Source: an uncultured Desulfovibrio sp.
GTDB lineage: Bacteria > Desulfobacterota > Desulfovibrionia > Desulfovibrionales > Desulfovibrionaceae
Assembly (NCBI GenBank): GCA_913063155.1
Contig: CAJXYU010000005.1
Span: forward strand, 124,001 to 188,000
DNA length: 64,000 nt
Direction of reading: 5' to 3'
Below are positions 7,793 to 15,694 of the stretch, piece by piece. The notes below the pieces were generated by a model. It was not told the DNA's origin, did not search any database, and was given only the letters and a program-made list of their open reading frames with translations. Both the position numbers and the translations under genes were made by a program. Each line of letters opens with the position of its first letter. Position 1 is the first letter of the stretch.

Positions 7793-8632
7793 CTATTGGA
7801 TCATGCTTTCCCATTCATTGGTGTTGAACCAATAGTCATACCGGTTCTGGAGCCAGCCGGATGAGAAGTTCACGCGAACCCAGTTGTTCAGGAAGTTCAG
7901 GAAGTCCATGTCGCTCTTGCGCACTGCAAAGGCCACGGGTTCCTTGGTGAAGTCTTCGGACAAGGGCAGAAAGAGCTTGCCCTGGTATTCCTCGGCGAGA
8001 TTCCTGGGCAATGGATTGGAGGCAACCAGCGCGTGCGCGCGGTTGTTCAGGAGTTCCTGAATGGTCTGGGATTCTTCGCTGAAAACTTTGAGGGTGGCTT
8101 TGGGCAGGAAGTTTTTGGCCGCCACGTGGGCAGTGGTGCCCAGGCGTACGGCAATGGTCACCTCCGGCTTGTTGAAATCGGCAAGGCTGTTGAAGCCCTT
8201 GGCCTTGGAGCTGTTGGCGACGATGGACATGCCGGAGAATTCGTAAGGCAGGGAGAAATTGACTTTGAGGTTGCGCTTGGGGGTAATGCTCATGCCGCCG
8301 ATGATGATGTCGAATTTACCGGTCTGCAGGGCCGGGATGATGCCTGCCCATTGGGTGGGCACGAACTGGACCTTGACGCCCATATCATTGGCGAGCTTGC
8401 GGGCCACGTCGATCTCGAAACCGATGAATTCGCCTTTCTTATCTTTCATGGCCCATGGTTTGAAAGTGTCGAAACCCACACGGATGGCCTTGCGCTGCAT
8501 GATGGTTTCGAGCGTGCTTTCCTTGGCCAGTTGCTGGCGTGTTTCAGCCGAGGCGGCAAAAGAGATGTGGGAAACTCCCAGGACCACGATCAGTGTGATC
8601 AGCCCGGTGGTGATGGTTCTCCAGATGGTCAT
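7793..8632 (-). CDS. amino acid ABC transporter periplasmic substrate-binding protein
   Basis: Solute-binding protein family 3, 279 aa. A signal peptide is evident: basic start, hydrophobic stretch to about residue 25, likely cleavage after SFA. The mature protein contains the family signature GFEIDVARKLAND and the hinge strands (FDIIIGGMSITPKRN, then VAIRLGTTAHV-like). The ATG at 8632 was chosen because GGAGGAAAAGGAC precedes it; an ATG at 8647 would overlap the upstream stop and place that site inside the gene. It lies between two paralogous permeases, an unusual order. The ligand is a polar amino acid by family, but the exact one cannot be told from sequence. Confidence 0.92.
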   Translation of the reverse strand: MTIWRTITTGLITLIVVLGVSHISFAASAETRQQLAKESTLETIMQRKAIRVGFDTFKPWAMKDKKGEFIGFEIDVARKLANDMGVKVQFVPTQWAGIIPALQTGKFDIIIGGMSITPKRNLKVNFSLPYEFSGMSIVANSSKAKGFNSLADFNKPEVTIAVRLGTTAHVAAKNFLPKATLKVFSEESQTIQELLNNRAHALVASNPLPRNLAEEYQGKLFLPLSEDFTKEPVAFAVRKSDMDFLNFLNNWVRVNFSSGWLQNRYDYWFNTNEWESMIQ

Positions 8633-8647
8633 GTCCTTTTCCTCCAT

Positions 8648-9469
8648 TTAGGGGTTGTACACGCCGCTCATTCTTTTTTCGAGTACGGACACGATCCAGG
8701 AAAGGATGAGCGTGACCACAAGATAGATGGCGGCGACGGTGAACCAGATTTCAAAAGTCAGGAAGGTCTCGGCCACAATGGCCATTCCCTGCATGGTCAG
8801 ATCATGAATGGCGATGGTGGCCACCAAGGCCGAATCTTTGACCAGGGAAACCGCCTGGCTGGTGAGCGGCGGCAGGATGCGCCGGATGGCCTGTGGCAGG
8901 ATAATGTGTCTGTACAGGGCATAGGGGGACATGCCCAGGCTTTGGGCAGCCTCGAATTGCCCTTTGTGAATGGAAGTGATGCCCGCCCGGAATATTTCCG
9001 AGGCATATGCTCCTTCGAAAAGGCTCAAGGCCCAGACTGCGGACCAGAAGGCCTCCATGCCGATCAGCGGAGCGATGACGAAATAGATGAAGAAGAGCTG
9101 GATGAGCAGGGGAGAGTTGCGGATGATCTCCATGTAGACGCGGGCGATACCGTTGGCCATGAAGGAGTCGCTCATGCGGCACAGGGCCGTGCCCAGTCCT
9201 ATGGCAAAGGCCAGCACCAGGCTGACGCCCGTGATCTTGAAGGTCACCCACAATCCCTGCAGAAGCAATCCCGGGTGAAAGCCGTTCTCCCAGGTGAAGA
9301 TGTACTGGGGAATCTGGTACCACTGCCAGTTGTACCCGAGTCTTTCGGACCCGGCCACGAGAAACCAGATGAACCCGGCCATGACGGCCAGATACATCAG
9401 GGTGTCTGTGATGAAATATCGTCTGCGGTCCGCTTTGCAGTGGGCCAGCGTGCATCCGCCTTGAGGCAT
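8648..9469 (-). CDS. polar amino acid ABC transporter permease, first of two
   Basis: Inner-membrane permease, 273 aa, first gene of the cassette. The family core is clear: LFEGAYASEIFRAGI, then the EAA loop around QFEAAQSLGMSPYALYRHIILPQA. The N-terminus carries a hydrophobic span (about 25-42) and the YNWQWYQIPQYIFTW insert shared with the downstream permease. The stop is immediately followed by the binding-protein ribosome site. A TTGACA candidate promoter element lies about 40 nt upstream on this strand. Heterodimeric permeases of this class import glutamate, glutamine or similar residues. Confidence 0.9.
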   Translation of the reverse strand: MPQGGCTLAHCKADRRRYFITDTLMYLAVMAGFIWFLVAGSERLGYNWQWYQIPQYIFTWENGFHPGLLLQGLWVTFKITGVSLVLAFAIGLGTALCRMSDSFMANGIARVYMEIIRNSPLLIQLFFIYFVIAPLIGMEAFWSAVWALSLFEGAYASEIFRAGITSIHKGQFEAAQSLGMSPYALYRHIILPQAIRRILPPLTSQAVSLVKDSALVATIAIHDLTMQGMAIVAETFLTFEIWFTVAAIYLVVTLILSWIVSVLEKRMSGVYNP

Positions 9470-9499
9470 TTTCCCTTTGAGTGCAAGAGGTTGTCAGAA

Positions 9500-9520
9500 G
9501 GAAATTGTCAATTCAACTGA
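9500..9520 (-). promoter_or_regulatory. candidate -35 element for the amino acid ABC cassette
   Basis: A consensus TTGACA occurs on the minus strand at 9506-9511, about 40 nt before the permease ATG. No good -10 hexamer is found at 16-18 nt (TCTTGC is the nearest), so this is a weak call. Confidence 0.25.
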
Positions 9521-9595
9521 CTCCGACCCTATCACAATCATGAGGAAAATATAGGATTTTTTTGGGAGGATAATGGTGTTTCCCGTCAGGAAGTC

Positions 9596-10231
9596 TTATT
9601 CCGCCAGCTTGGCGTCCACCAGACGTTTGACGTTGGCGAAGACCTCGTCGGGTGTCCCGGATGCATCGGCAACCTTGATGCGGTCCTTGTTCAGGGCCGC
9701 CCAAGTCAAATAGCCCTCGCGGACCCGACCATGGAAGGAAATGTGTTCCTGTTCAAACCGGCCTTCCTCCTGGGTTTTTCCATCCTTCATGTTGCGGGTC
9801 ATGGCGCGCTTGAGGCCTATTTCCACGTCGAGATCCAACAGCAGAGTCAGGTCGGGCCAACAACCTTCCACGGCCACCTCGTTGAGTTGATGCAGCATTT
9901 TCGGGTCAAGGCCCCGGCCGTAGCCCTGGTAGACCACGGTGGAATCAGCGAAGCGGTCGGAGATGACAACCTTGCCTGCTTCAAGTTCGGGTTTGATGAC
10001 TTGGCCGACATGCTGTGCGCGATCCGCCAGGTACAGGAACAATTCGGCGATGGCGGTGATGTCCTTGTTGTCCACATGAAGCAGCATTTTGCGCAACTCG
10101 GCGCCCACACGGCTGCCGCCCGGCTCCAGGGTCAGAAAAACTTCGCGGCCCTGGGATTCGAAGTATTCCTTGAGCCGTTTGATCTGGGTGGTCTTGCCGG
10201 TGCCTTCTATGCCTTCAAAGGTAACAAACAT
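9596..10231 (-). CDS. tmk: thymidylate kinase
   Basis: dTMP kinase (211 aa) that makes dTDP for DNA synthesis. The P-loop FEGIEGTGKTT is at the N-terminus; the DR(F/Y) motif is present as ISDRFADSTVVYQG, and a LID-like region rich in Arg follows. Length is typical. The start is the ATG at 10231 with GGAG just upstream. It overlaps the 3' end of the YhaM-like gene by 25 nt, which suggests coupled translation. The longer open frame upstream is the out-of-frame end of that gene. Confidence 0.95.
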   Translation of the reverse strand: MFVTFEGIEGTGKTTQIKRLKEYFESQGREVFLTLEPGGSRVGAELRKMLLHVDNKDITAIAELFLYLADRAQHVGQVIKPELEAGKVVISDRFADSTVVYQGYGRGLDPKMLHQLNEVAVEGCWPDLTLLLDLDVEIGLKRAMTRNMKDGKTQEEGRFEQEHISFHGRVREGYLTWAALNKDRIKVADASGTPDEVFANVKRLVDAKLAE

Positions 10232-11235
10232 TGATTCTCCGTTGTGTTCCGGTTCTTGCGATTCGGGTCTGGTGTCGGGGTGGGGCGGAATATGTTTCGT
10301 TCCAGAAAACGCAGGTAGGGCGACCATGTCTTGCCGGTCTGATCCATTTCCTCGTATGCAGCCTCGATCATATTCAGCTTTGCATCCATATTGTCGGCAT
10401 GATGCAGGATGAATGCCTCGGGTGTCTTGGGACAAACCGGCGAGCCGAACTCGTGTTCGCCATGGTGGCTGGTGATCAAGTGTTTGAGGTGTAGCTTCAG
10501 CTCGTCGTCAAGGTCTTTGGCCTTGGTCAGGAAGGGCTCCAGTTTTTCGATACCGATCTGGATATGGCCCATGAGCCGTCCGGCATCGGTATAGTCGTTG
10601 GCCAAGCCGCCCGTCAGTTCCCAGGCCTTGCCCAGATCGTGGAAGATGGCTCCAGCCAGCAGGGTCTGGCGATCCAGATCCGGGTAGTTTTCACAGATGG
10701 ACATACACAGGTTCGCCACGGCCAGGGAGTGCTCGAGGAGCCCTCCCACATAGGCGTGATGGACGGTCTTGGCTCCGGGAGCGGTGAGCACTTTTTCCCG
10801 GATTGCTTCATCGCGGAGCACCTTGCGGCAGAGTTTTTTCCATGGCCGGTGCTTCATGTGCTCGGTGATGAGGTCCTCAATGGATTCCATGAGTTGCTCT
10901 GGCGGTACCTTGCTGGCGGGCATGAACTCCGCGAGGTTGATGCCGCCGTTGGTGGACGGGTTGAGTTCCAAGTGGTCCACCTTGAGTTGCAACTTGTCGC
11001 GATAGCTTTCGACCGTACCGTGAACGAAGACGATTTTGCCCGCCTCCAGCGCTGGATACTCCTGGCTCTTCGGGCTCCATATTTTGCCTTCCAATTTGCC
11101 GGTGCAGTCTTGAAACGCCACGTTCCAGTAAGGGCCGTTGCGCGATTGGCCCATGTTGGCCGCTGAAAGGATAAAAAGATCATTCACCTGATTTCCAGGT
11201 GTCAAGTCACGAATATATTGTATTTTTTGTGTCAC
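10207..11235 (-). CDS. 3'-5' exoribonuclease YhaM family protein (OB-fold plus HD domain)
   Basis: A 342-aa protein with an N-terminal OB-type nucleic-acid-binding domain (about residues 10-100, including YWNVAFQDCTGKLEGKIW) and a C-terminal HD domain (about 140-300). HD metal residues appear in HHAYVGGLLEHSL, IFHDLGK and ITSHHGEHEFG. The architecture matches YhaM/CBF1 3'-5' exonucleases, which degrade RNA and single-stranded DNA. The start is a GTG at 11235, without a strong ribosome site. The C-terminal 30 residues are proline- and asparagine-rich and overlap tmk. It is divergent from surE. Confidence 0.88.
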   Translation of the reverse strand: MTQKIQYIRDLTPGNQVNDLFILSAANMGQSRNGPYWNVAFQDCTGKLEGKIWSPKSQEYPALEAGKIVFVHGTVESYRDKLQLKVDHLELNPSTNGGINLAEFMPASKVPPEQLMESIEDLITEHMKHRPWKKLCRKVLRDEAIREKVLTAPGAKTVHHAYVGGLLEHSLAVANLCMSICENYPDLDRQTLLAGAIFHDLGKAWELTGGLANDYTDAGRLMGHIQIGIEKLEPFLTKAKDLDDELKLHLKHLITSHHGEHEFGSPVCPKTPEAFILHHADNMDAKLNMIEAAYEEMDQTGKTWSPYLRFLERNIFRPTPTPDPNRKNRNTTENQCLLPLKA

Positions 11236-11272
11236 GTTGCTTGATCTTGGCCGGATGTTGGATTATCCCGCC

Positions 11273-11287
11273 CGTTATCTGATAACG
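11273..11287. promoter_or_regulatory. perfect 7-1-7 palindrome between the YhaM-like gene and surE
   Basis: CGTTATC-T-GATAACG is a perfect inverted repeat with a single central base, located in the 143-nt divergent intergenic region. It is about 40 nt upstream of the YhaM-like start and 92 nt upstream of surE. Odd-centred perfect palindromes of this kind are typical of operators. There is no U-tract, and the 1-nt loop argues against an RNA hairpin. The regulator is unknown. Confidence 0.4.
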
Positions 11288-11378
11288 TCCTGTTAAAGGA
11301 TGCAAATCGGATGATTTGTCGCTACAAGGTTATGAACCTGATTTCACAAGGATTGTCAAATCCCCCTACTGGAGCGCC

Positions 11379-12134
11379 ATGAACATTTTACTTACCAATG
11401 ATGACGGCATTCAGGCAATCGGCTTGCGTGCCTTGTACCATGCACTGATCGATGCAGGCCATACGGTCGACGTCTTTGCCCCGGTCACGGAGCAGTCCGC
11501 AGTCGGACATGCCGTGACGCTCTTCATGCCCTTGAAAGTCAAGTCGTTCAGGGAAGACGGGTTTGTAGGACACGGTGTTTACGGCACCCCGGTGGACTGC
11601 GTCAAGCTCGGTTTGTCCACGCTGCTCGACAGGCAGCCGGATCTGGTGTTGTCCGGAATCAACAGCGGCGCGAACGTGGGCGTCGACATCCTGTATTCCG
11701 GCACTGTTTCCGCGGCCACGGAAGGGGCGCTCATGCACATTCCGTCCATGGCCGTTTCCCTGGATAACTTCAACCCTGACGACGTCAGCGAGCAGGCTCG
11801 GTACTGTGTGGATCTTCTCCCCAAAATCCCATGGGACCGTTTGCCGCCCAAATGCGTCATGAACCTCAATTTTCCCAATTGTTCCATCAGCGAGGTAAAA
11901 GGACTTCAGTTGTGCCCCCACACAAGGGCGTCCTATCGCGATTGGTACGATGTGCGGCTGGACCCTCGTGGGAGGGCCTACTACTGGCTGCAGGGTGAAA
12001 TCCCCAAAGAACGGATCAGTTCGGACCGTGATCGTGCGCTTCTGACCGAAAAGTTCATCACCCTGACGCCGTTGCGGTTCGACTTCACGGACCGCGAAAC
12101 CCTGGATCTGCTGGGAGCGTGTGATTTTTGTTGA
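11379..12134 (+). CDS. surE: 5'/3'-nucleotidase SurE
   Basis: Metal-dependent nucleoside 5'- and 3'-monophosphatase (251 aa). The N-terminal ILLTNDDGIQA motif carries the metal-binding aspartate pair, followed by the Ser in EQSAVGHAVT and the Asn in SGINSGANVG. GTVSAATEGA is also conserved. The start is the ATG at 11379 with GGAG just before it; upstream in-frame sequence to 11316 is intergenic and lacks similarity. It is followed after 84 nt by gap, which has its own candidate promoter. The C-terminus ends FDFTD..., typical for the family. Confidence 0.94.
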   Translation: MNILLTNDDGIQAIGLRALYHALIDAGHTVDVFAPVTEQSAVGHAVTLFMPLKVKSFREDGFVGHGVYGTPVDCVKLGLSTLLDRQPDLVLSGINSGANVGVDILYSGTVSAATEGALMHIPSMAVSLDNFNPDDVSEQARYCVDLLPKIPWDRLPPKCVMNLNFPNCSISEVKGLQLCPHTRASYRDWYDVRLDPRGRAYYWLQGEIPKERISSDRDRALLTEKFITLTPLRFDFTDRETLDLLGACDFC

Positions 12135-12151
12135 TTGATGACGAAAAATGC

Positions 12152-12182
12152 TTGCCCCCGTAGATGGCTTTGGTTTTATACT
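12152..12182 (+). promoter_or_regulatory. candidate promoter of gap
   Basis: TTGCCC at 12152-12157 and TTATAC at 12176-12181 with an 18-nt spacer, about 40 nt upstream of the gap ATG. The hexamers are imperfect. Confidence 0.35.
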
Positions 12183-12197
12183 TGGATGTGAATCCAA
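12182..12197. promoter_or_regulatory. inverted repeat TTGGAT-gtga-ATCCAA in the gap leader
   Basis: Perfect 6-4-6 inverted repeat overlapping the end of the candidate -10 element and lying 22 nt before the gap ATG. It could be an operator over the transcription start or a small leader hairpin beside the AAGGAG ribosome site. Confidence 0.35.
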
Positions 12198-12218
12198 ACA
12201 ATCCCCAAGGAGAGACAC

Positions 12219-13202
12219 ATGGCTACGAAACTCGGCATCAACGGATTTGGACGCATCGGACGCTACCTTGCGCGGCTGCTCGCTGACGACAAGGATTTGG
12301 AATTGGTGGCGATCAACGCCAGAGGGTCCAATGAAGATCTGGCTCATTTGTTGAAGTATGACTCGGTGCATGGCCGATTCATGGATGTCGAACCTTCCGC
12401 AAACGGCTTCAAAGTGAACGGCAAGGAAGTGCTGGTGACCCGCAATGCTCCGGGCGAATGGGCCTGGGGCGACATGGGTTGCGACTTGGTGGTCGAATCC
12501 ACCGGCAAGTTCAACGACAAGGCCAGCTGTGAGAAGCACATGGCCTGCGGCGCAAAAAAGGTCATCATTTCCGCCCCGGCCAACGACGCGGATCTGACTG
12601 TGGTCATGGGCGTGAACGACGGAGATATTACCCCGGCCCACAAAGTCATTTCCAATGCTTCCTGTACTACCAATTGCCTGGCGCCGGCCGCCAAGGTCAT
12701 CAACGACAATTTCGGCATAGAGCACGGCATTATGACCACGGTGCACGCCTATACCATGAGCCAGCGCGTGTTGGACGGCACTCACAAGGACATCCGGCGC
12801 GGACGTTCCTGCGCCGTGAACATGGTGCCCACCACCACCGGTGCGGCCAAGGCTGTCGGGCTGGTACTGCCCGAGTTGGCCGGCAAGCTGGACGGCATGT
12901 CCATCCGAGTGCCCATTGCCAACGTATCCTTGGTGGATCTGGTTTGCGAGTTGAAGAAATCTACCACCGCCGAGGAAGTCAATGCGGCCCTCAAGGCTGC
13001 TGCCGACGAACATATGGGCTATTCCGAGGAACCGCTGGTTTCCGTGGATTATATGGGCTGCACATATGGTGGAGTCATTGACGCGGGCATGACCCGCGTT
13101 CTGGACGGCACGCAACTCAAGCTCATCATCTGGTACGACAACGAGGCCAGCTTTACAAACCAGCTGTTGCGCCTGATCAAGAAAGTCGCTTCCATATCCT
13201 AG
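12219..13202 (+). CDS. gap: glyceraldehyde-3-phosphate dehydrogenase, type I
   Basis: Glycolytic/gluconeogenic GAPDH, 327 aa. The nucleotide-binding GINGFGRIGR motif is at the N-terminus, the catalytic cysteine is Cys149 in SNASCTTNC, and the DNE motif appears in WYDNEASFTNQ. The residue that in NAD-specific enzymes is Asp after IN (about position 32-34) is Ala34 here (AINARGS), so cofactor preference may be relaxed toward NADP; this is inference. An AAGGAG ribosome site precedes the ATG. The gene stands alone between surE and a strong terminator. Confidence 0.96.
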   Translation: MATKLGINGFGRIGRYLARLLADDKDLELVAINARGSNEDLAHLLKYDSVHGRFMDVEPSANGFKVNGKEVLVTRNAPGEWAWGDMGCDLVVESTGKFNDKASCEKHMACGAKKVIISAPANDADLTVVMGVNDGDITPAHKVISNASCTTNCLAPAAKVINDNFGIEHGIMTTVHAYTMSQRVLDGTHKDIRRGRSCAVNMVPTTTGAAKAVGLVLPELAGKLDGMSIRVPIANVSLVDLVCELKKSTTAEEVNAALKAAADEHMGYSEEPLVSVDYMGCTYGGVIDAGMTRVLDGTQLKLIIWYDNEASFTNQLLRLIKKVASIS

Positions 13203-13217
13203 GCTGGACACGGAAAA

Positions 13218-13267
13218 CGAAAATGAAAAAGCCCTGCTCCAAGTGGAGCAGGGCTTTTTCATTTTCG
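13218..13267. terminator. bidirectional terminator between gap and the MBL gene
   Basis: A near-perfect 50-bp inverted repeat. Stem CGAAAATGAAAAAGCCCTGCTCC pairs with its complement on the right arm, with only about 4 nt in the loop. Both arms have A/T tails, so it can terminate gap on plus and the operon ending at 13281 on minus. Confidence 0.92.
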
Positions 13268-13280
13268 TTTCCCCAACTGG

Positions 13281-14096
13281 TCAGAATTCAAGGCGCAGGC
13301 CGGAATTCAGGGCGATGACCTCGCAGTCGAGCATTTCCTTCAGCGTTTCGGTTGGCTTGAGGCCGGTGCAATGTCCCACGGCCAATTGCTGTACATGGAA
13401 CATGCGGCAGGCTTCGGCGCTTTCCTCGATGGCTTTCGAGTCCGCATTATAGAGATGCAGACCGCCGATGACCGCATGGACCGCGTCGATGTCCATGCGC
13501 TCGCGCAGACAGAGCAGGCTGTTCATGAGCCCGCTGTGGCAGCAGCCGAGTTGTACCACCCATCCCTTGGTTGTTTCCAACAGGAGAAAGGCGTCATCCG
13601 CCACTGGATCCGCTTCAAGGCGATCCGGAGAAAACGAGAAACCCTTGACGGCTTCATAGTTACCGGGAAGCCTCGGTATGTCCGTTATCATGGTGATCGA
13701 GCGGTTGAGCTGCCTGCTGCCGGTCACCGGAGTGAACTCGCCCAGTTTTTTTTCAATGCCGATGGGCTCGGCAGGCTTTTTGGTGATGCTCCAGCGCGGT
13801 TCGGTACAGCCCGGATGAGCCAGAATTGGTCCCTGGTAGCCGCCTGCCAGAAGTGTGGGGATCCCGCCGGTGTGGTCGAAGTGGCCGTGACTGAGCGCCA
13901 GGCCAGAGGCTGTATGGGGATCTATGCCCATGAGGGCGGCGTTGGCCAGGAATTTGACCGAAGCGCCTGCGTCCCAGAGCCACATTTCATTGCCTGCCTC
14001 GATGGCGGCGGCAAAGCCCCATTCCGATGTAAAACCTGGCCCGGCCGTGTTGTCCATGAGAATGGAAACGCGGACCGGGCTTGGTGAGTCAATCAT
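13281..14096 (-). CDS. metallo-beta-lactamase fold hydrolase (MJ0301-like)
   Basis: A 271-aa MBL-fold protein. Metal ligands are visible as LSHGHFDHTGG (HxHxDH) near residues 69-74, GCCHSGLMN near 190 and GHCTGLKP near the C-terminus. This set resembles the family annotated as dihydropterin-phosphate synthase-like or MJ0301-like hydrolases; the true substrate is unknown. It is the last gene of the pdxJ-to-cimA operon and overlaps cimA by 4 nt (ATGA), so it is translated with cimA. It has no signal peptide. Confidence 0.85.
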   Translation of the reverse strand: MIDSPSPVRVSILMDNTAGPGFTSEWGFAAAIEAGNEMWLWDAGASVKFLANAALMGIDPHTASGLALSHGHFDHTGGIPTLLAGGYQGPILAHPGCTEPRWSITKKPAEPIGIEKKLGEFTPVTGSRQLNRSITMITDIPRLPGNYEAVKGFSFSPDRLEADPVADDAFLLLETTKGWVVQLGCCHSGLMNSLLCLRERMDIDAVHAVIGGLHLYNADSKAIEESAEACRMFHVQQLAVGHCTGLKPTETLKEMLDCEVIALNSGLRLEF

Positions 14097-15694
14097 TGGA
14101 TTATTCTCCGCTTTTCGTCACAGAGCAGTTTGTAATTGATGGAATCCACAACGGCCTGCCAGCTTGCCTCGATGATGTTGTGGGATACACCGACCGTGGT
14201 CCAGCGGTTGTGCTGGTCGCCGGATTCGATGAGTACCCGGACAAAGGAGGCGGTGCCGCCCGTGTCCCGCACCGCTCCGGACAACACGCGGACCTTGAAG
14301 TCCAGTAGCCGTACATCTGCAAGCGACGGGTAAAAGCGTTCCAGGGCCTTGCGCAGGGCTCGGTCCAGTGCGTTGACCGGTCCCATGCCCGTGGCGGCGG
14401 TATGCTCGATCTGGTCTTCCACCTCGACCATGACCGTGGCTTCCGAAGTTGGTTCCGCATCTTCCTCGCGTTTGGCGTCGGCAACGAAGAAGTTCAGGAA
14501 TTTGAAGAAGTTGGTACGTAGGCCTGTTACGGCGCTGTGGAACATGAGTTCAAAGGATGCCTCGGCTACCGAATATTCGAAGCCCATACGTTCGCGCAGC
14601 TTCAGTTCCTTCATGAGCTGATCCACGCGCGGGTCACTTTTTTCCAGGGGATAACCGAATTGTTCGGCCTTGGTCAGCAGGTTGCTGCGGCCGGCCAGGT
14701 CCGAGAGCAGGATGCGCTGCACGTTGCCCACGGTTTCAGGCTTGATGTGCTCATAGGTACGGGAATCCTTGCGTACGGCACTGACATGCACGCCCCCTTT
14801 GTGCGCAAAGGCGGATGTACCTACGAAAGGCTGGCGCATGAAGGGGCGCAGGTTGGCGGTTTCGCAGATAAAGTGTGAGGTCTCCATCAGGCCTTTCAAG
14901 TTTTCTTCGCCGATGCATTTCATGCCCATTTTGAGTTGCAGGTTGGGGATGATGGAGCAAAGGTTTGCGTTGCCGCACCGCTCACCGTAGCCGTTGATGG
15001 TTCCCTGCACGTGGCGTGCGCCGCAACGCACAGCTTCGAGAGCGTTGGCTACGGCCAGTTCGCTGTCGTTGTGCGTATGAATGCCCAGGGCGGCTTTCGG
15101 CAGTTGTTCCTTGATGACTCTGATGGCTTCTGCGATTTCCTGGGGCATGGAGCCGCCGTTGGTGTCGCAGAGCACCAGTACGTCCGCGCCGGCCTCTTGG
15201 GCTGCTTTGAGGCAGCCGAGAGCAAAGCTCGGGTTTGCCTTGAAGCCGTCGAAGAAGTGTTCGGCATCGAAGAAGATTTCGCGGACATGGGGTTTGAGAT
15301 AAGCGATGCTTTCCCTGATGAGCTGGACGTTTTTCCGCTCGTCGATGCCCAGCGCGAGAGTTGCGTGAAGGTCCCAGGTCTTGCCGAATATGGTCAGGAC
15401 TTCAGCCTTGGATTCCAGCAGGGACTGGAAAATGGTGTCGGTTTCCGGGGAGGCCTTCGGGTTGTACGTGCTCCCGAAGGCCGTGATGATGGAATTCTTG
15501 AACGTCTGCTTCTGGATCTCTTCGAAGAAGTGACGGTCCGTGGGATTGGAGCCGGGCCAACCTCCTTCAATGTAATGAACGCCAAGCTTATCGAGTCTGT
15601 GGGCGATCCTGACCTTGTCTTCAGTGGTCAGGTTGACTTCTTCCGCCTGCGTTCCGTCTCTCAGTGTCGTATCGTATATGCTTACTTTGTTCAT
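14093..15694 (-). CDS. cimA: (R)-citramalate synthase
   Basis: Condenses pyruvate and acetyl-CoA to citramalate, giving threonine-independent 2-ketobutyrate for isoleucine. Length is 533 aa. The N-terminal TIM barrel carries DTTLRDGTQAE and the metal ligands in GIHTHNDSELAVAN. The C-terminal LeuA-type dimer/allosteric domain spans about 400-533. The GGWPGSNPTD and GTINGYGERCGNANL segments are typical of the CimA group rather than 2-isopropylmalate synthase or homocitrate synthase. It overlaps lysC upstream and the MBL gene downstream by 4 nt each. Feedback regulation through the C-terminal domain is likely. Confidence 0.92.
   Translation of the reverse strand: MNKVSIYDTTLRDGTQAEEVNLTTEDKVRIAHRLDKLGVHYIEGGWPGSNPTDRHFFEEIQKQTFKNSIITAFGSTYNPKASPETDTIFQSLLESKAEVLTIFGKTWDLHATLALGIDERKNVQLIRESIAYLKPHVREIFFDAEHFFDGFKANPSFALGCLKAAQEAGADVLVLCDTNGGSMPQEIAEAIRVIKEQLPKAALGIHTHNDSELAVANALEAVRCGARHVQGTINGYGERCGNANLCSIIPNLQLKMGMKCIGEENLKGLMETSHFICETANLRPFMRQPFVGTSAFAHKGGVHVSAVRKDSRTYEHIKPETVGNVQRILLSDLAGRSNLLTKAEQFGYPLEKSDPRVDQLMKELKLRERMGFEYSVAEASFELMFHSAVTGLRTNFFKFLNFFVADAKREEDAEPTSEATVMVEVEDQIEHTAATGMGPVNALDRALRKALERFYPSLADVRLLDFKVRVLSGAVRDTGGTASFVRVLIESGDQHNRWTTVGVSHNIIEASWQAVVDSINYKLLCDEKRRIIQ

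Noticed and set aside
8033-9520. 495-codon plus-strand open frame
   Set aside because: Antisense to the amino acid ABC genes; Gly/His/Asp-rich shadow with no recognisable fold.
11388-13262. 624-codon minus-strand open frame
   Set aside because: Covers surE and gap in antisense; both have full motifs and ribosome sites on plus.
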